DNA of 64,000 nucleotides, from assembly GCA_000378025.1 (NCBI GenBank), contig KB899087.1:124001-188000 (forward strand). Reading direction: 5' to 3'. Every line of letters begins with the position of its first letter. Position 1 is the stretch's first letter. This stretch comes from Xanthobacteraceae bacterium 501b. Its GTDB lineage: Bacteria > Pseudomonadota > Alphaproteobacteria > Rhizobiales > Xanthobacteraceae. Position numbers and translations under genes: made by a program. Shown here piece after piece: positions 9,175-18,636 of the stretch. Below the pieces are notes generated by a model. That model was not told the DNA's origin and ran no database searches. It saw only the letters and a list, made by a program, of their open reading frames with translations.

Positions 9175-10776
9175 ATGTCCTCTGACATCCGCCCCATCGC
9201 CCGCGCCCTCCTTTCGGTGTCCGACAAGACCGGCCTTGTGCCCTTCGCGCAGGCGCTGGCCGCCCGGGGCATCGCGCTGGTGTCCACCGGCGGCACGCGC
9301 AAGGCGCTGGCCGAGGCGGGGCTGGAGGTGAGCGACGTGTCGGACCTCACCGGCTTCCCGGAAATGATGGACGGCCGGGTGAAGACGCTGCACCCCGGCG
9401 TGCATGGCGGCATTCTCGCCATTCGCGACGATGAAGGCCACCGCGCCTCCATGGACGCGCACGGCATCCTGCCGATCGACCTCGTGGTGGTGAATCTCTA
9501 CCCGTTCGAGGCGACGGTGGCGCGCGGCGCCTCTTATGATGACTGTGTCGAGAACATCGACATTGGCGGCCCGGCGATGATCCGCGCCGCGGCCAAGAAC
9601 CATGCCGATGTGGCCGTGGTGGTCGACCCCGCCAGCTACGCCACCGTGCTGGCTGATCTGGAGGCGAAGGGCGGCACCACGCTGGCCACCCGCCGCACGC
9701 TGGCGCAGCTCGCCTATGCCCGCACCGCCACCTATGACGGCGCCATCGCCTCCTGGTTCGCGGAGGTGGAGGCGAAGGAAAACGCGGAAGCGGCGGCGGA
9801 AAGCCGGGTGTTCGGCGGCCGTCTCGCCGAGGCGCTGCGCTATGGCGAGAACCCGCACCAGAGCGCGGCGTTCTATATTGGCGGCCCGGCCCGGCCCGGG
9901 GTGGCCACCGCCCGCCAGCTGCAGGGCAAGGCGCTGTCCTACAACAATCTGAACGACACCGACGCCGCCTTCGAGGCGGTGGCCGAGTTCGATCCCGCCC
10001 GCGCGCCGGCGGTGGTGATCGTCAAGCACGCCAATCCCTGCGGCGTGGCGGAAGGGGCGACGCTGGTCGAGGCCTATCGCAAGGCGCTGGCCTGCGACCC
10101 AACCTCGGCCTTTGGCGGCATCGTGGCACTTAACCGCACGCTGGACGCCGAGGCCGCCCGCGCCATTGTCGACATCTTCACTGAGGTGATCGTCGCCCCC
10201 GACGCCACTGAGGAAGCCGCCGCCATCATCGCCACCAAGAAGAATCTGCGCCTGCTCGTCACCGGCGCGCTGCCGGACCCGCGCGGCGGCGGCCGCCTGG
10301 TGAAGTCGCTGGCCGGCGGCTTTCTCGTGCAGTCGCGCGACAATGCGGTGGTGGACGACATGGCGCTGAAGGTGGTGACGCAGCGCGCGCCGACCGAGAA
10401 GGAGCTGGCCGACCTCGCCTTCGCCTTCCGGGTGGTGAAGCATGTAAAGTCGAACGCGATCGTCTATGCCAAGGACCTCGCCACGGTCGGCATCGGCGCC
10501 GGGCAGATGAGCCGGGTCGATTCGGCGCGGATCGCCGCGCACAAGGCGCGCGATGCGGCCGAAGCCGCCGGCGCTGCCGAACCGCTGACGCGCGGCAGCG
10601 TGGTGGCGTCCGACGCCTTCTTCCCCTTCGCCGACGGGCTGATCACCGCCATCGAGGCCGGCGCCACCGCCGTGATCCAGCCGGGCGGCTCGATCCGCGA
10701 CGCGGATGTGATCGCGGCGGCGGATGCGGCCGGCATCGCCATGGTGTTCACCGGCGTGCGGCACTTCCGCCACTGA
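9175..10776 (+). CDS. purH: bifunctional AICAR formyltransferase/IMP cyclohydrolase
   Basis: Last two steps of de novo purine synthesis: formylation of AICAR and ring closure to IMP. The N-terminal MGS-like cyclohydrolase domain (about 1-200) begins [11 protein letters not shown] and contains STGGTRKAL. The C-terminal formyltransferase domain carries [11 protein letters not shown] and the KHANPCG catalytic segment. The end, [10 protein letters not shown], is the conserved C terminus of the family. The ATG at 9175 gives 533 residues, a normal size; an earlier in-frame start at 9130 adds nothing conserved. A hairpin terminator follows. Confidence 0.97.
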   Translation: MSSDIRPIARALLSVSDKTGLVPFAQALAARGIALVSTGGTRKALAEAGLEVSDVSDLTGFPEMMDGRVKTLHPGVHGGILAIRDDEGHRASMDAHGILPIDLVVVNLYPFEATVARGASYDDCVENIDIGGPAMIRAAAKNHADVAVVVDPASYATVLADLEAKGGTTLATRRTLAQLAYARTATYDGAIASWFAEVEAKENAEAAAESRVFGGRLAEALRYGENPHQSAAFYIGGPARPGVATARQLQGKALSYNNLNDTDAAFEAVAEFDPARAPAVVIVKHANPCGVAEGATLVEAYRKALACDPTSAFGGIVALNRTLDAEAARAIVDIFTEVIVAPDATEEAAAIIATKKNLRLLVTGALPDPRGGGRLVKSLAGGFLVQSRDNAVVDDMALKVVTQRAPTEKELADLAFAFRVVKHVKSNAIVYAKDLATVGIGAGQMSRVDSARIAAHKARDAAEAAGAAEPLTRGSVVASDAFFPFADGLITAIEAGATAVIQPGGSIRDADVIAAADAAGIAMVFTGVRHFRH

Positions 10777-10794
10777 GCGGAGGCGCGCAAAACG

Positions 10795-10823
10795 AAAAAA
10801 GGGCCGGCGTGAGCCGGCCCTTT
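10795..10823. terminator. bidirectional intrinsic terminator between purH and the porin gene
   Basis: GGGCCGGC (10801-10808) pairs with GCCGGCCC (10813-10820) across GTGA. Six A residues before it (10795-10800) give a T-run for the minus-strand porin transcript, and TTT after it serves purH. It is stronger in the minus direction. Confidence 0.8.
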
Positions 10824-10842
10824 GCGTGTGAGGCCCGCCGCC

Positions 10843-11553
10843 TCAGAAGCGGTAGGTGACGCCGACGCCGACGATCCACGGGTCGAGATCGGCCTTGCCG
10901 GAGAGCGGCTGGCCGGCGACCACCACGTCGAAATCAGGCTTCAGGAACAGCTTCTTCACGTCGACGTTGATGCCCCAATGCGCGTCGAGCATGTAGTCGA
11001 AGCCGGCCTGCAGCGCCCAGCCGAACGTGTCCTTCACGTCGATCGAATCAGCCGAATAGGCCTTCTGGTCGAAGAAGAAGGTGTAGTTGATGCCCGCGCC
11101 GACATAGGGCTTGAAGGCGCCGAAATCGGTAAAGTGGTACTGCAGCGTCAGGGTCGGCGGCAGCAGCCACACTTCGCCGATCTTGTTGAGGCTGGTGATG
11201 GTGCCGGCGCCGTTGATGTCGTGCGGCGTGACGCCGAGGATCAGTTCGGCCGCCCAGTTTTTGGTGAAGTAGTAGGTGATGTCGAGTTCCGGCACGACCG
11301 AGTCGGACACGTCGAGATTCGAGCCGTTGACGCCGTGCACCGAGCCGCCATCCTCGGGGATGACGCCGAGCAGGCGCAGGCGAATCTGCCACGGGCTCTG
11401 CTCCACCACGGGAGCAGGGGCCTTGTAGGCGAGCGGGGGCGTGCTGGCGATGTCAGCGGCCAGCGCCGGGGCGCCGGCCAGCACAGTGCCGAGAAGAGCC
11501 AGACCCGCCGCCGGAGCGGAAAGACGATGTAGTGTTGATCCGATGGACGGCAT
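10843..11553 (-). CDS. OmpW-family outer membrane protein
   Basis: A 236-residue, eight-stranded outer membrane beta-barrel of the OmpW type, proposed to carry small hydrophobic molecules across the outer membrane. Residues 1-33 form a Sec signal peptide ending APALAAD. Family blocks follow: [60 protein letters not shown], and a C-terminal aromatic residue in VGVTYRF as required for BAM assembly. The ATG at 11553 is the start of the signal peptide. An FNR/FixK-type box lies 76 bases upstream, so oxygen-dependent control is likely. Confidence 0.92.
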   Translation of the reverse strand: MPSIGSTLHRLSAPAAGLALLGTVLAGAPALAADIASTPPLAYKAPAPVVEQSPWQIRLRLLGVIPEDGGSVHGVNGSNLDVSDSVVPELDITYYFTKNWAAELILGVTPHDINGAGTITSLNKIGEVWLLPPTLTLQYHFTDFGAFKPYVGAGINYTFFFDQKAYSADSIDVKDTFGWALQAGFDYMLDAHWGINVDVKKLFLKPDFDVVVAGQPLSGKADLDPWIVGVGVTYRF

Positions 11554-11628
11554 GCCCCAAACCCCTTGTTTCCCTTGCCCCTGTGCGGAGCGCGGTCCCA
11601 GTGGTGAGCGGAGAGGGCGGGCCTTAGC

Positions 11629-11642
11629 TTGATCGAGATCAA
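11629..11642. promoter_or_regulatory. FNR/FixK-type box upstream of the OmpW gene
   Basis: The 14-base palindrome TTGATCGAGATCAA exactly matches the FNR/FixK consensus TTGAT-N4-ATCAA. It lies 76 bases before the OmpW-like start codon (minus strand) and 160 bases before the glutamate dehydrogenase start (plus strand). The closer porin is the more likely target; OmpW-type genes are known FNR targets in other proteobacteria. Confidence 0.7.
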
Positions 11643-11801
11643 ACCGGCGATACTCTTGTCTTTCTGTGACCGGAGGGCAACAGGAGGGAGAGCGACGGCG
11701 GTTCCGGCATTTCAGCGGGAAGAATAGACGTATAATAGAACAATCGGCTACAGCCGGTGGGCGGGCGGCCAAGCGGGGCCCGCAGCATCCGGCGGGGGGA
11801 A

Positions 11802-14800
11802 ATGATGGGTGTCGAAGGGTTCCTGGCCAGCGAGGACGAGCGCGTCGCGCGCCAGCTCGTCGAGCAGGCGGACCTTATCCTGCAGGCGACCGACGGCGAT
11901 GTGCCGGCCCGGTTCGCCCATGGCTTGTTCGGTCGGGCGGTGGCGGAGGATGTACGTGTCTACACCCCGCACGAACTCGCCGGCCTGGCGCGCCTTGCCT
12001 ATGGCCATCTGAAGGTCCGGCGGCGCGACAGCTCCGACATCCGCATCGAACAGCCCCAGCCCGCCGAGGGCGGCGACCGGCTCGCCCGGGTGTCGGTGAT
12101 CGAGATCATCAATGACGACATGCCCTTCCTGCTCGATTCGGTCATGGGCGCGCTCAACGCCCAGGGCCTGACGGCAAGCTTCGTGGTGCACCCGATCATG
12201 GGCGTGGACCGCGACGCGGCCGGGCAGGTGACGAGCCTTGTTCCCGGCGAGACGCCGGCCGGCGCGCGCATGCGGCGCGAGAGCCTGATCCAGATCCACG
12301 TCCCGCGTCTCGAGGACGAAGGCCGGCGCGCCGCGCTGATCGAGGAACTCACCCTGGTGCTGAACCAGGTGCGCGTGGTGGTGGGCGCCTGGCAGCCGAT
12401 GATGGCGCAGGTGCGGGCCGCCGTCACCAACCTCACCCTCGCCCCCGCCATGGTGCCGCGCGAGGACCGCGAGGAGGCGATCGCCTTCCTCGAATGGCTG
12501 CTGGCCGGCCGCTTCACCTTTCTCGGCTGCCGCCATTACCAGTCCACCGGCACGCCCGGCGGCGCGAAGACGACAGTGTTCGAGCGGCGGATGGAGGACG
12601 CGCTGGGGCTGATGGCGGATGAAGCCTTCCGCCTGTTCCGGCCAACGGGCGACCCGCGCACCGTCAGCACCGACCTCGCCGAAGCGCTGGCCGATCCCAG
12701 CCCGCTGATCGTCACCAAGTCGCGCGCCGTGTCCAATGTCCACCGGCGGGCCTGGATCGATGTGGTTCTGGTCAAGCGGTACGATGCGCAGGGGCGCGTG
12801 GTCGGCGGGCTGTGCATCGCCGGGCTGTTCACCGCCACCGCCTATACGAGTTCGGTTCGCACCATCCCGATGCTGCGGCGCAAGGCGGCAACCGTGCTGG
12901 CGCGGGCCGGCTTCGCCCCCGAGAGCCATTCCGGCCGGGCACTGGTGAAGGTGCTCGAAACCTATCCCCGCGACGACCTGTTCCAGATCGACACCACCGC
13001 GCTCTACCAGTTCTCGCTGGCCATTCTCCAGCTCGACGAGCACCCGCGCGTGCGGGTGCTGGCGCTTAATGAGCGGTTCGACCGTTTCGTCTCGATCCTC
13101 GTCTTCGTGCCGCGCGAGCGCTACGACAGCGACGTGCGCGAGAAGATCGGCCATCTGCTGGCGGGGAGCTTCGGCGGCCAGATCGTCGCCTTCCGGCCGA
13201 TGTTCCTGGAAGGGCCGCTGATCCGCGTCCACTTCATCATTGAGCGCGGCCCCGGCGAGGTGCCGACCGTCAATCGCGCCACGCTGGAGGAGGCGATCGG
13301 CGCCATCATCCGCACCTGGGGCGACGGCTTTGCCGAGGCGCTGGCCGCCACGGTGCCCGCCAGCAAGGCGAGCGAGCTGATGGAGCGCTACGCCAAGGCG
13401 TTCCCGGCGGGCTATCAGGCGGCCTCACTGCCGGCCGAGGCGATCGACGATCTGCGGCTGATCGAGGATCTGAGCGATGCCAGCCCGGTGGCGGCGGATT
13501 TCCGGCCCTCGGCGCTGCGCGAGCGCGGCCGGGTCTCGCTCAAGGTGTTCAGCTACAAGGTGCCGCGCCTGCTCTCCGAGCGGGTGCCGCTGCTCGAATC
13601 GATGGGCTTCGTCGTCATCGACGAGCGCACCTTCACCATCAAGGCCGGCGGCGGCGCGCCGGTCTATCTGCACGACATGCTGCTGTCGCGGCGCGGCGGC
13701 GGCGATATCCCGCTCGACAAGCTGGGTCCACGGCTGCACGCGACGCTGATGGCGGTGCTGCGTGGCGGCGAGAGCGACGGCTTCAACGCGCTGGCGCTGA
13801 ACGCCCTTCTCGGCTGGCGCGACATCGCGCTGCTGCGGGCGCTGGGGCGCTATCTCCGGCAGGTCGGCATTCCGTTCAGCCAGGACTATCTCTGGCAGAC
13901 GCTGAACGCCCATCCCGCCCTCGCGCAGAAGCTGGTGGCGCTGTTCCATGCCCGCTTCGACCCCGACCATGGCGAGCGGCGGGCGGAGCGGCAGGAGGAA
14001 CTGCGCGCCGCGATCGAGACCGCGCTGGCCGATGTGCCGAGCCTCGACGAGGACCGCATCCTGCGCCGCTTTGCCAACCTGGTGGGCGCGGCGGTGCGGA
14101 CCAATTTCTTCCAGCGCGGGGCCCAGGGCGGCCACCGGCCGACCATCGCCATCAAGTTCCTGAGTGCCGAGGTCGAGGGGCTGCCGCAGCCGCGCCCGCT
14201 GTTCGAGATCTTCGTGCAGTCGCCGCGCGTCGAGGGCATTCATCTGCGCTTCGGCCGGGTGGCGCGCGGTGGCCTGCGCTGGTCTGACCGGCCGCAGGAT
14301 TTCCGCACCGAGGTGCTGGGCCTCGTCAAGGCGCAGCAGGTGAAGAATGCGGTCATCGTGCCGGTGGGCGCCAAGGGCGGCTTCGTGCCCCAGCAGCTCC
14401 CCGCCGGCCCGCGCGAGGCCATTCAGGCCGAGGGTGTCGAGGCCTACAAGCTGTTCATTTCCAGCCTGCTCGACGTCAGCGACAATATCGAGGACGGCCG
14501 CACCGTCCATCCCGCGCACACGGTGCGGCACGACGAGGACGACCCCTATCTCGTGGTGGCCGCCGACAAGGGCACCGCGACCTTCTCCGACACCGCCAAC
14601 GCGCTCTCGCTGCAGCGTGGCTTCTGGCTGGGCGACGCCTTCGCCTCCGGCGGCTCGGTCGGCTATGACCACAAGGCGATGGGCATCACCGCGCGCGGCG
14701 CCTGGGAGGCGGTGCGCCGGCATTTCCGCGAGATGGATGTCGATATCCGCCGCACGCCCTTCACCGTTGCCGGTGTCGGCGACATGTCGGGCGACGTGTT

Positions 14801-16658
14801 CGGCAATGGCATGATCCTGGAAAACACGATCCGCCTGGTCGCCGCCTTCGACCATCGCGACATCTTCCTCGATCCCAATCCGGACCCGGAAGCCTCGTTC
14901 CGCGAGCGCCAGCGGCTGTTCGCGCTGCCGCGTTCCAGCTGGCAGGACTATGACAAGTCGCTGATTTCGCCGGGCGGCGGCGTGTTCCCGCGCACCGCCA
15001 AGAGCATTCCGCTCACTTTGGCGATGCGCGAGGTGCTGGGCTTCGACAAGAGTTCGGCCTCTCCCTCCGAGGTGATCAGCGCGATTCTGCGGGCGCCGGT
15101 GGACCTGTTGTGGTTCGGCGGCATCGGCACTTATGTGCGCGCCGCCAGTGAGACCGACGCGCAGGCGGGCGACCGCGCCAATGACGGCGTGCGGATCGCC
15201 GGCAACCAGGTGCGGGCGCGGGTGATCGGCGAGGGCGCCAATCTCGGCGTCACCCAGCGCGGGCGCATCGAGGCGGCGCGCCGCGGCGTGCGGCTGAACA
15301 CCGACGCCATCGACAATTCCGCCGGCGTCAACACCTCCGATATCGAGGTGAACATCAAGATCGCCATGGCTCCCGCCCTGCGCGAGGGGCGGCTCGACCC
15401 GCAGGCGCGGGCGCAGGTGCTCGCCGGCATGACCGGCGATGTCGCCGCGCTGGTGCTGGCCAATAATTATCTGCAGACGCTGGCGCTTTCGCTGGCCGAA
15501 ATGCGCGGCCTCGACGATCTCGGCTTCCTGCAGCGGCTGATGCAGCGGCTGGAAGGGCGCGGGCTGCTCGACCGCGCGGTGGAATATCTGCCCTCCGACA
15601 CCGAGCTGAACGAGCGGCGCGGCCGGGGCGAGAGCCTGACACGGCCGGAAATGGCGGTGCTGCTGGCCTATGCCAAGCTTTCCGCCCAGGCCGACCTGAT
15701 CGATACCGACGTGCCGGATGATCCCTATCTCGCGCGCGAGCTGGCGGCCTATTTCCCTGCCGAACTGCGCGAGCATTTCCCCGAGGGGATCGAGCATCAC
15801 CGGCTGCGGCGCGACATCATCGCCACCCGCCTGTCCAACGCCATGATCAACCATGGCGGCCCGGCCTTCGTCGCCCGGCTGACGGACGAGACCGGGGCGG
15901 GGATCGACAGCATCGCCAAGGCCTTCGCCGTGGTGCGCGACGGTTTCGGCCTCGCCGGTCTCAACCGCGAGATCGACGCGCTGGATGGTCTCGTGGCCGG
16001 CGCGGTGCAGCTGGACCTCTATGGCGTCGTGCAGGACATGCTGCTCGACCGCTCGATCTGGTTCCTGCGCAATGTCGACCTCCGGCGCAATCTCGACGAG
16101 CTGGTCGGCCACTACGCCGCCGGCATCGCTCCGGTGGAGAAGGTGCTCGCCGGCCCGGTGCGTGAGTTGCTGCCCGAGGAATCGCGGGTGCTGCACGATG
16201 CCCGCATCGACCAGTGGACGCAGGCCGGCGTGCCTGAGGTGCTGGCGCGGCGCATCGCCCGCCTGCCGGCGGTGGAGAGCGCCACCGACATCGTGCTGAT
16301 CGCCGACCGCACGCGGGCGCCGCTGGCCGACGCGGCCGTGACCTTCTTCGCCGTCGCCCTGCTGTTCCGGCTCGACCGCATCCTCGGCCCGGCGCGGACC
16401 CTCTCGGTGAGCGACTATTACGACCGGCTGGCGCTGGAGCGGGCGCTGGCCGCCTTCGAGAGCGCGGTGCGCCGGCTCACCGCCGAGGTGATCGAGGAGC
16501 ATGGCGCCGGCGTCGCCGGGGTGTCGAGCTGGGCGCGGGCGCGCGGCGAGGTGGTGGAGCGGGCGCGCAATGGCGTGCACGAGATCGCCGGCTCGGGGCT
16601 CAGCGTGTCGAAGCTCTCGGTGGCGGCCAGCCTGATCGGCGACCTGGTGCGGGGCTAG
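11802..16658 (+). CDS. large NAD-specific glutamate dehydrogenase (180-kDa class)
   Basis: Converts glutamate to 2-oxoglutarate and ammonia with NAD, feeding amino acid carbon into the TCA cycle. At 1618 residues it belongs to the very large bacterial NAD-GDH class with a long N-terminal regulatory part containing ACT-like segments (about 1-700) before the catalytic core. The core is visible at about residues 823-860: GGLRWSDRP.DFRTEVLGL then KNAVIVPVGAKGGF. Further on are the nucleotide-binding segment VGVGDMSGDVFGNGM-like and DNSAGVNTSDIEVN. Two adjacent ATGs (11802, 11805) follow a G-rich RBS. The stop is only 28 bases before the first gene of the lic-like cassette, so read-through into that cassette is plausible. 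Confidence 0.95.
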   Translation: MMGVEGFLASEDERVARQLVEQADLILQATDGDVPARFAHGLFGRAVAEDVRVYTPHELAGLARLAYGHLKVRRRDSSDIRIEQPQPAEGGDRLARVSVIEIINDDMPFLLDSVMGALNAQGLTASFVVHPIMGVDRDAAGQVTSLVPGETPAGARMRRESLIQIHVPRLEDEGRRAALIEELTLVLNQVRVVVGAWQPMMAQVRAAVTNLTLAPAMVPREDREEAIAFLEWLLAGRFTFLGCRHYQSTGTPGGAKTTVFERRMEDALGLMADEAFRLFRPTGDPRTVSTDLAEALADPSPLIVTKSRAVSNVHRRAWIDVVLVKRYDAQGRVVGGLCIAGLFTATAYTSSVRTIPMLRRKAATVLARAGFAPESHSGRALVKVLETYPRDDLFQIDTTALYQFSLAILQLDEHPRVRVLALNERFDRFVSILVFVPRERYDSDVREKIGHLLAGSFGGQIVAFRPMFLEGPLIRVHFIIERGPGEVPTVNRATLEEAIGAIIRTWGDGFAEALAATVPASKASELMERYAKAFPAGYQAASLPAEAIDDLRLIEDLSDASPVAADFRPSALRERGRVSLKVFSYKVPRLLSERVPLLESMGFVVIDERTFTIKAGGGAPVYLHDMLLSRRGGGDIPLDKLGPRLHATLMAVLRGGESDGFNALALNALLGWRDIALLRALGRYLRQVGIPFSQDYLWQTLNAHPALAQKLVALFHARFDPDHGERRAERQEELRAAIETALADVPSLDEDRILRRFANLVGAAVRTNFFQRGAQGGHRPTIAIKFLSAEVEGLPQPRPLFEIFVQSPRVEGIHLRFGRVARGGLRWSDRPQDFRTEVLGLVKAQQVKNAVIVPVGAKGGFVPQQLPAGPREAIQAEGVEAYKLFISSLLDVSDNIEDGRTVHPAHTVRHDEDDPYLVVAADKGTATFSDTANALSLQRGFWLGDAFASGGSVGYDHKAMGITARGAWEAVRRHFREMDVDIRRTPFTVAGVGDMSGDVFGNGMILENTIRLVAAFDHRDIFLDPNPDPEASFRERQRLFALPRSSWQDYDKSLISPGGGVFPRTAKSIPLTLAMREVLGFDKSSASPSEVISAILRAPVDLLWFGGIGTYVRAASETDAQAGDRANDGVRIAGNQVRARVIGEGANLGVTQRGRIEAARRGVRLNTDAIDNSAGVNTSDIEVNIKIAMAPALREGRLDPQARAQVLAGMTGDVAALVLANNYLQTLALSLAEMRGLDDLGFLQRLMQRLEGRGLLDRAVEYLPSDTELNERRGRGESLTRPEMAVLLAYAKLSAQADLIDTDVPDDPYLARELAAYFPAELREHFPEGIEHHRLRRDIIATRLSNAMINHGGPAFVARLTDETGAGIDSIAKAFAVVRDGFGLAGLNREIDALDGLVAGAVQLDLYGVVQDMLLDRSIWFLRNVDLRRNLDELVGHYAAGIAPVEKVLAGPVRELLPEESRVLHDARIDQWTQAGVPEVLARRIARLPAVESATDIVLIADRTRAPLADAAVTFFAVALLFRLDRILGPARTLSVSDYYDRLALERALAAFESAVRRLTAEVIEEHGAGVAGVSSWARARGEVVERARNGVHEIAGSGLSVSKLSVAASLIGDLVRG

Positions 16659-16686
16659 GCGCCCTCTGGCGCGCGGAGGGGGCACC

Positions 16687-17406
16687 GTGGACCGCTGCGC
16701 TGAGGTGGATGTCGTCATCCTCGCGGCCGGGCGGGGGCGCCGCATGGGCGTGGTGGAGCACAAGGCGCTGCTCCCGATCATCGACGGACAGGGAACGCTG
16801 GCGCGGCTGCTCGCCCAGTTGAGCACGGCCCCGGTGCGGCAGGTGACGGTGGTCACCGGTCATCGCCACGCGGCGGTCGAGGCCGTGGTGCGGGCGCGTC
16901 TTCCCCACGCGCGGTGCGTCTACAATCCACACTTTGCCGAAGGCGAGATGCTGCAAAGCCTCGCCTGCGCCTTCGCCGAAGAGGCGCAGGGGGCCGACTG
17001 CTGGGTGCTGCTGGCCGACACGGTCTACACCGATGCCACGCTCGACACCCTCTGGGCGTCGCCGGCGGGCGGGGTGGCGCTCGCGGTGGCGCCGCGCGAT
17101 CCGGCCGCCGATCGCGAGATCGCGGTGGAACTGTGCGGCGGGACCGTCGTCGCCCTGGCCGGTGAGGCGCCGCATGCCGCCTGGCGGATGGCGCATGCGG
17201 TGCGCTGGCCGGCATCGCTGCGTCCCCGGCTGTGTGCGGCGGCGCAGGCGGGCCTGCGCTTCCAGTGGCAGCTTATCGCCGCGCTGCTGCGGGAGGGTTT
17301 ACCGGAGCGGGCCACCGCGATTCATGCTATCCCGACACAGCCGGATGGGGCGTTCGACATTGATTCCGAGGCCGACCTCGCCCGTGTGCCGTCGATTCCG
17401 AGCTGA
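16687..17406 (+). CDS. NTP transferase domain protein, LicC-like nucleotidyltransferase
   Basis: A 239-residue GT-A-fold nucleotidyltransferase. The signature LAAGRGRRMG is at residues 12-21, with K26 positioned as the usual catalytic or binding lysine. The end reads FDIDSEADLARV, closely matching the Asp-containing C terminus of choline-phosphate cytidylyltransferase LicC and sugar-1-phosphate transferases. In this context it probably makes a CDP-activated small alcohol or a related NDP-activated phosphate donor for LicD; the substrate is not readable from sequence. GTG start with a strong GGAGGGGG ribosome site at 16675-16681. MobA- or GlmU-like roles cannot be excluded. Confidence 0.75.
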   Translation: MDRCAEVDVVILAAGRGRRMGVVEHKALLPIIDGQGTLARLLAQLSTAPVRQVTVVTGHRHAAVEAVVRARLPHARCVYNPHFAEGEMLQSLACAFAEEAQGADCWVLLADTVYTDATLDTLWASPAGGVALAVAPRDPAADREIAVELCGGTVVALAGEAPHAAWRMAHAVRWPASLRPRLCAAAQAGLRFQWQLIAALLREGLPERATAIHAIPTQPDGAFDIDSEADLARVPSIPS

Positions 17407-17430
17407 CGCCGTCCCCTTGCTTTCCGACGA

Positions 17431-18636
17431 ATGTGGATGAACCAGCAGCCTTATGACCTTGCCGGGCTTGTCGCCCGGTTCCGCGCCGACATCAGCAAGG
17501 ACGAATTCCATCGCGGTCGGGATGGCCGGTCGGGCCACGTCTTCGTCAAACAGGCGCGGGACGGCGCGAGCGCCCGGCGCGAATTCGAGGCGCTGAACCT
17601 GCTCGCGCATGCCGGCGGCGAGGCGCTGGTGCCCCGCCCGCTGGCGCTTCGTGGCCGCGAGCTCCGCCTCGAACTCGTGGAAGGCATCCGGCTCTACGAT
17701 CTGCTGCGCCTGTTCCGCCAGCTCGGCGACAGGGACGTGGCGCTGCGGGAGCGGGCCTCGCGCGCCTCGCTCGTGCTGCTGGGGCGCTGCCGCGCGCGGC
17801 TCGAACGGATGCAGGGGCTGCTGGCCGCTGCGGCCGGTGGGCTGAGCGTCGGGCCCTATCCCTGCGACGTCAAGGTGACGGGCATGTTCGCCATGCTGTC
17901 GCAACTGCTCGGCCTGCCCCCGCTGGACGCCGCCGAAACCGCCGAACTCGGCGCCTTCGAGGCGCGCTGGGCGCGGGAGGTGAGCGTGCCGTTTCGCGAC
18001 GCCACGCCGAAGAACATCATCGTCGCGGTGGAGAGCCTCGCCATCGGCCGGCATCCGAGCGAAGCGGCGCGGCGCGCGGCGCTGGCGCGGCTGCTGGAGG
18101 AGGGCGGGGCGGAGTTTTGGCGCAGCGTGCCGCTGCTGGATATCGACTTCTCCTCGGTCGAGCACCTGACGACGCCGGAGGACGATCTGGTGAGCCTGCT
18201 GGCGCATGAATCGAGCTTTGCCGCCGGTTTCCCGGCGGGCGCGAAGGTGGAGGACGGGCCGATGGGCACGGCGTGGCCGGACCCGGCGCGGGCGGCCTCC
18301 AGCTTCTTCGTGCGCTATCTCCGCTTCGCCGGACGCAAGGTCGCCTACCGGCTCATCAACCCGCTGGGCGGGGCGACGCGCTTCCGCCATGACCGCTTCG
18401 GCTTCTATTTCGAGACTCTGCCGGGCCTCCTCGCCGCCCTCGACCCGGCGCTGGCCGGAGCGATGCCTGCCCTCCTGGCACGCTGGTCCGCCATCGGCAC
18501 CGCCGCCGCCCCGTTCGATGTCGCCAACGGGAAGGGGCCGGACCTCTATCTCCAAGCCATCGGCCGGCCGGTGGATTACTGGCAGGAAAGCCCGCTGGAA
18601 CTGCCGGCCCGGCCGGCGCTTGCCGCTGCGCCATGA
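17431..18636 (+). CDS. kinase-like phosphotransferase (choline kinase/APH-like fold)
   Basis: A 401-residue protein with the layout of choline and aminoglycoside kinases. K40 (VFVK) with acidic E51/E53 soon after resembles the ATP-anchoring pair. FRDATPKNIIV places D190 and N195 as in the catalytic loop D-x4-N, and LLDIDFSS puts D237/D239 in the place of the metal-binding DxD/DFG element. The usual HxD becomes FRD, a departure from the choline kinase motif. It lies 24 bases after the LicC-like gene, and its stop overlaps the next start by four bases (ATGA). By position it is the LicA counterpart; the phosphorylated substrate is unknown. Confidence 0.6.
   Translation: MWMNQQPYDLAGLVARFRADISKDEFHRGRDGRSGHVFVKQARDGASARREFEALNLLAHAGGEALVPRPLALRGRELRLELVEGIRLYDLLRLFRQLGDRDVALRERASRASLVLLGRCRARLERMQGLLAAAAGGLSVGPYPCDVKVTGMFAMLSQLLGLPPLDAAETAELGAFEARWAREVSVPFRDATPKNIIVAVESLAIGRHPSEAARRAALARLLEEGGAEFWRSVPLLDIDFSSVEHLTTPEDDLVSLLAHESSFAAGFPAGAKVEDGPMGTAWPDPARAASSFFVRYLRFAGRKVAYRLINPLGGATRFRHDRFGFYFETLPGLLAALDPALAGAMPALLARWSAIGTAAAPFDVANGKGPDLYLQAIGRPVDYWQESPLELPARPALAAAP

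Noticed and set aside
13425-16856. A minus-strand open frame of over 1100 codons opposite glutamate dehydrogenase
   Set aside because: Composition-driven shadow of the real gene on the plus strand, with no recognisable protein motif.
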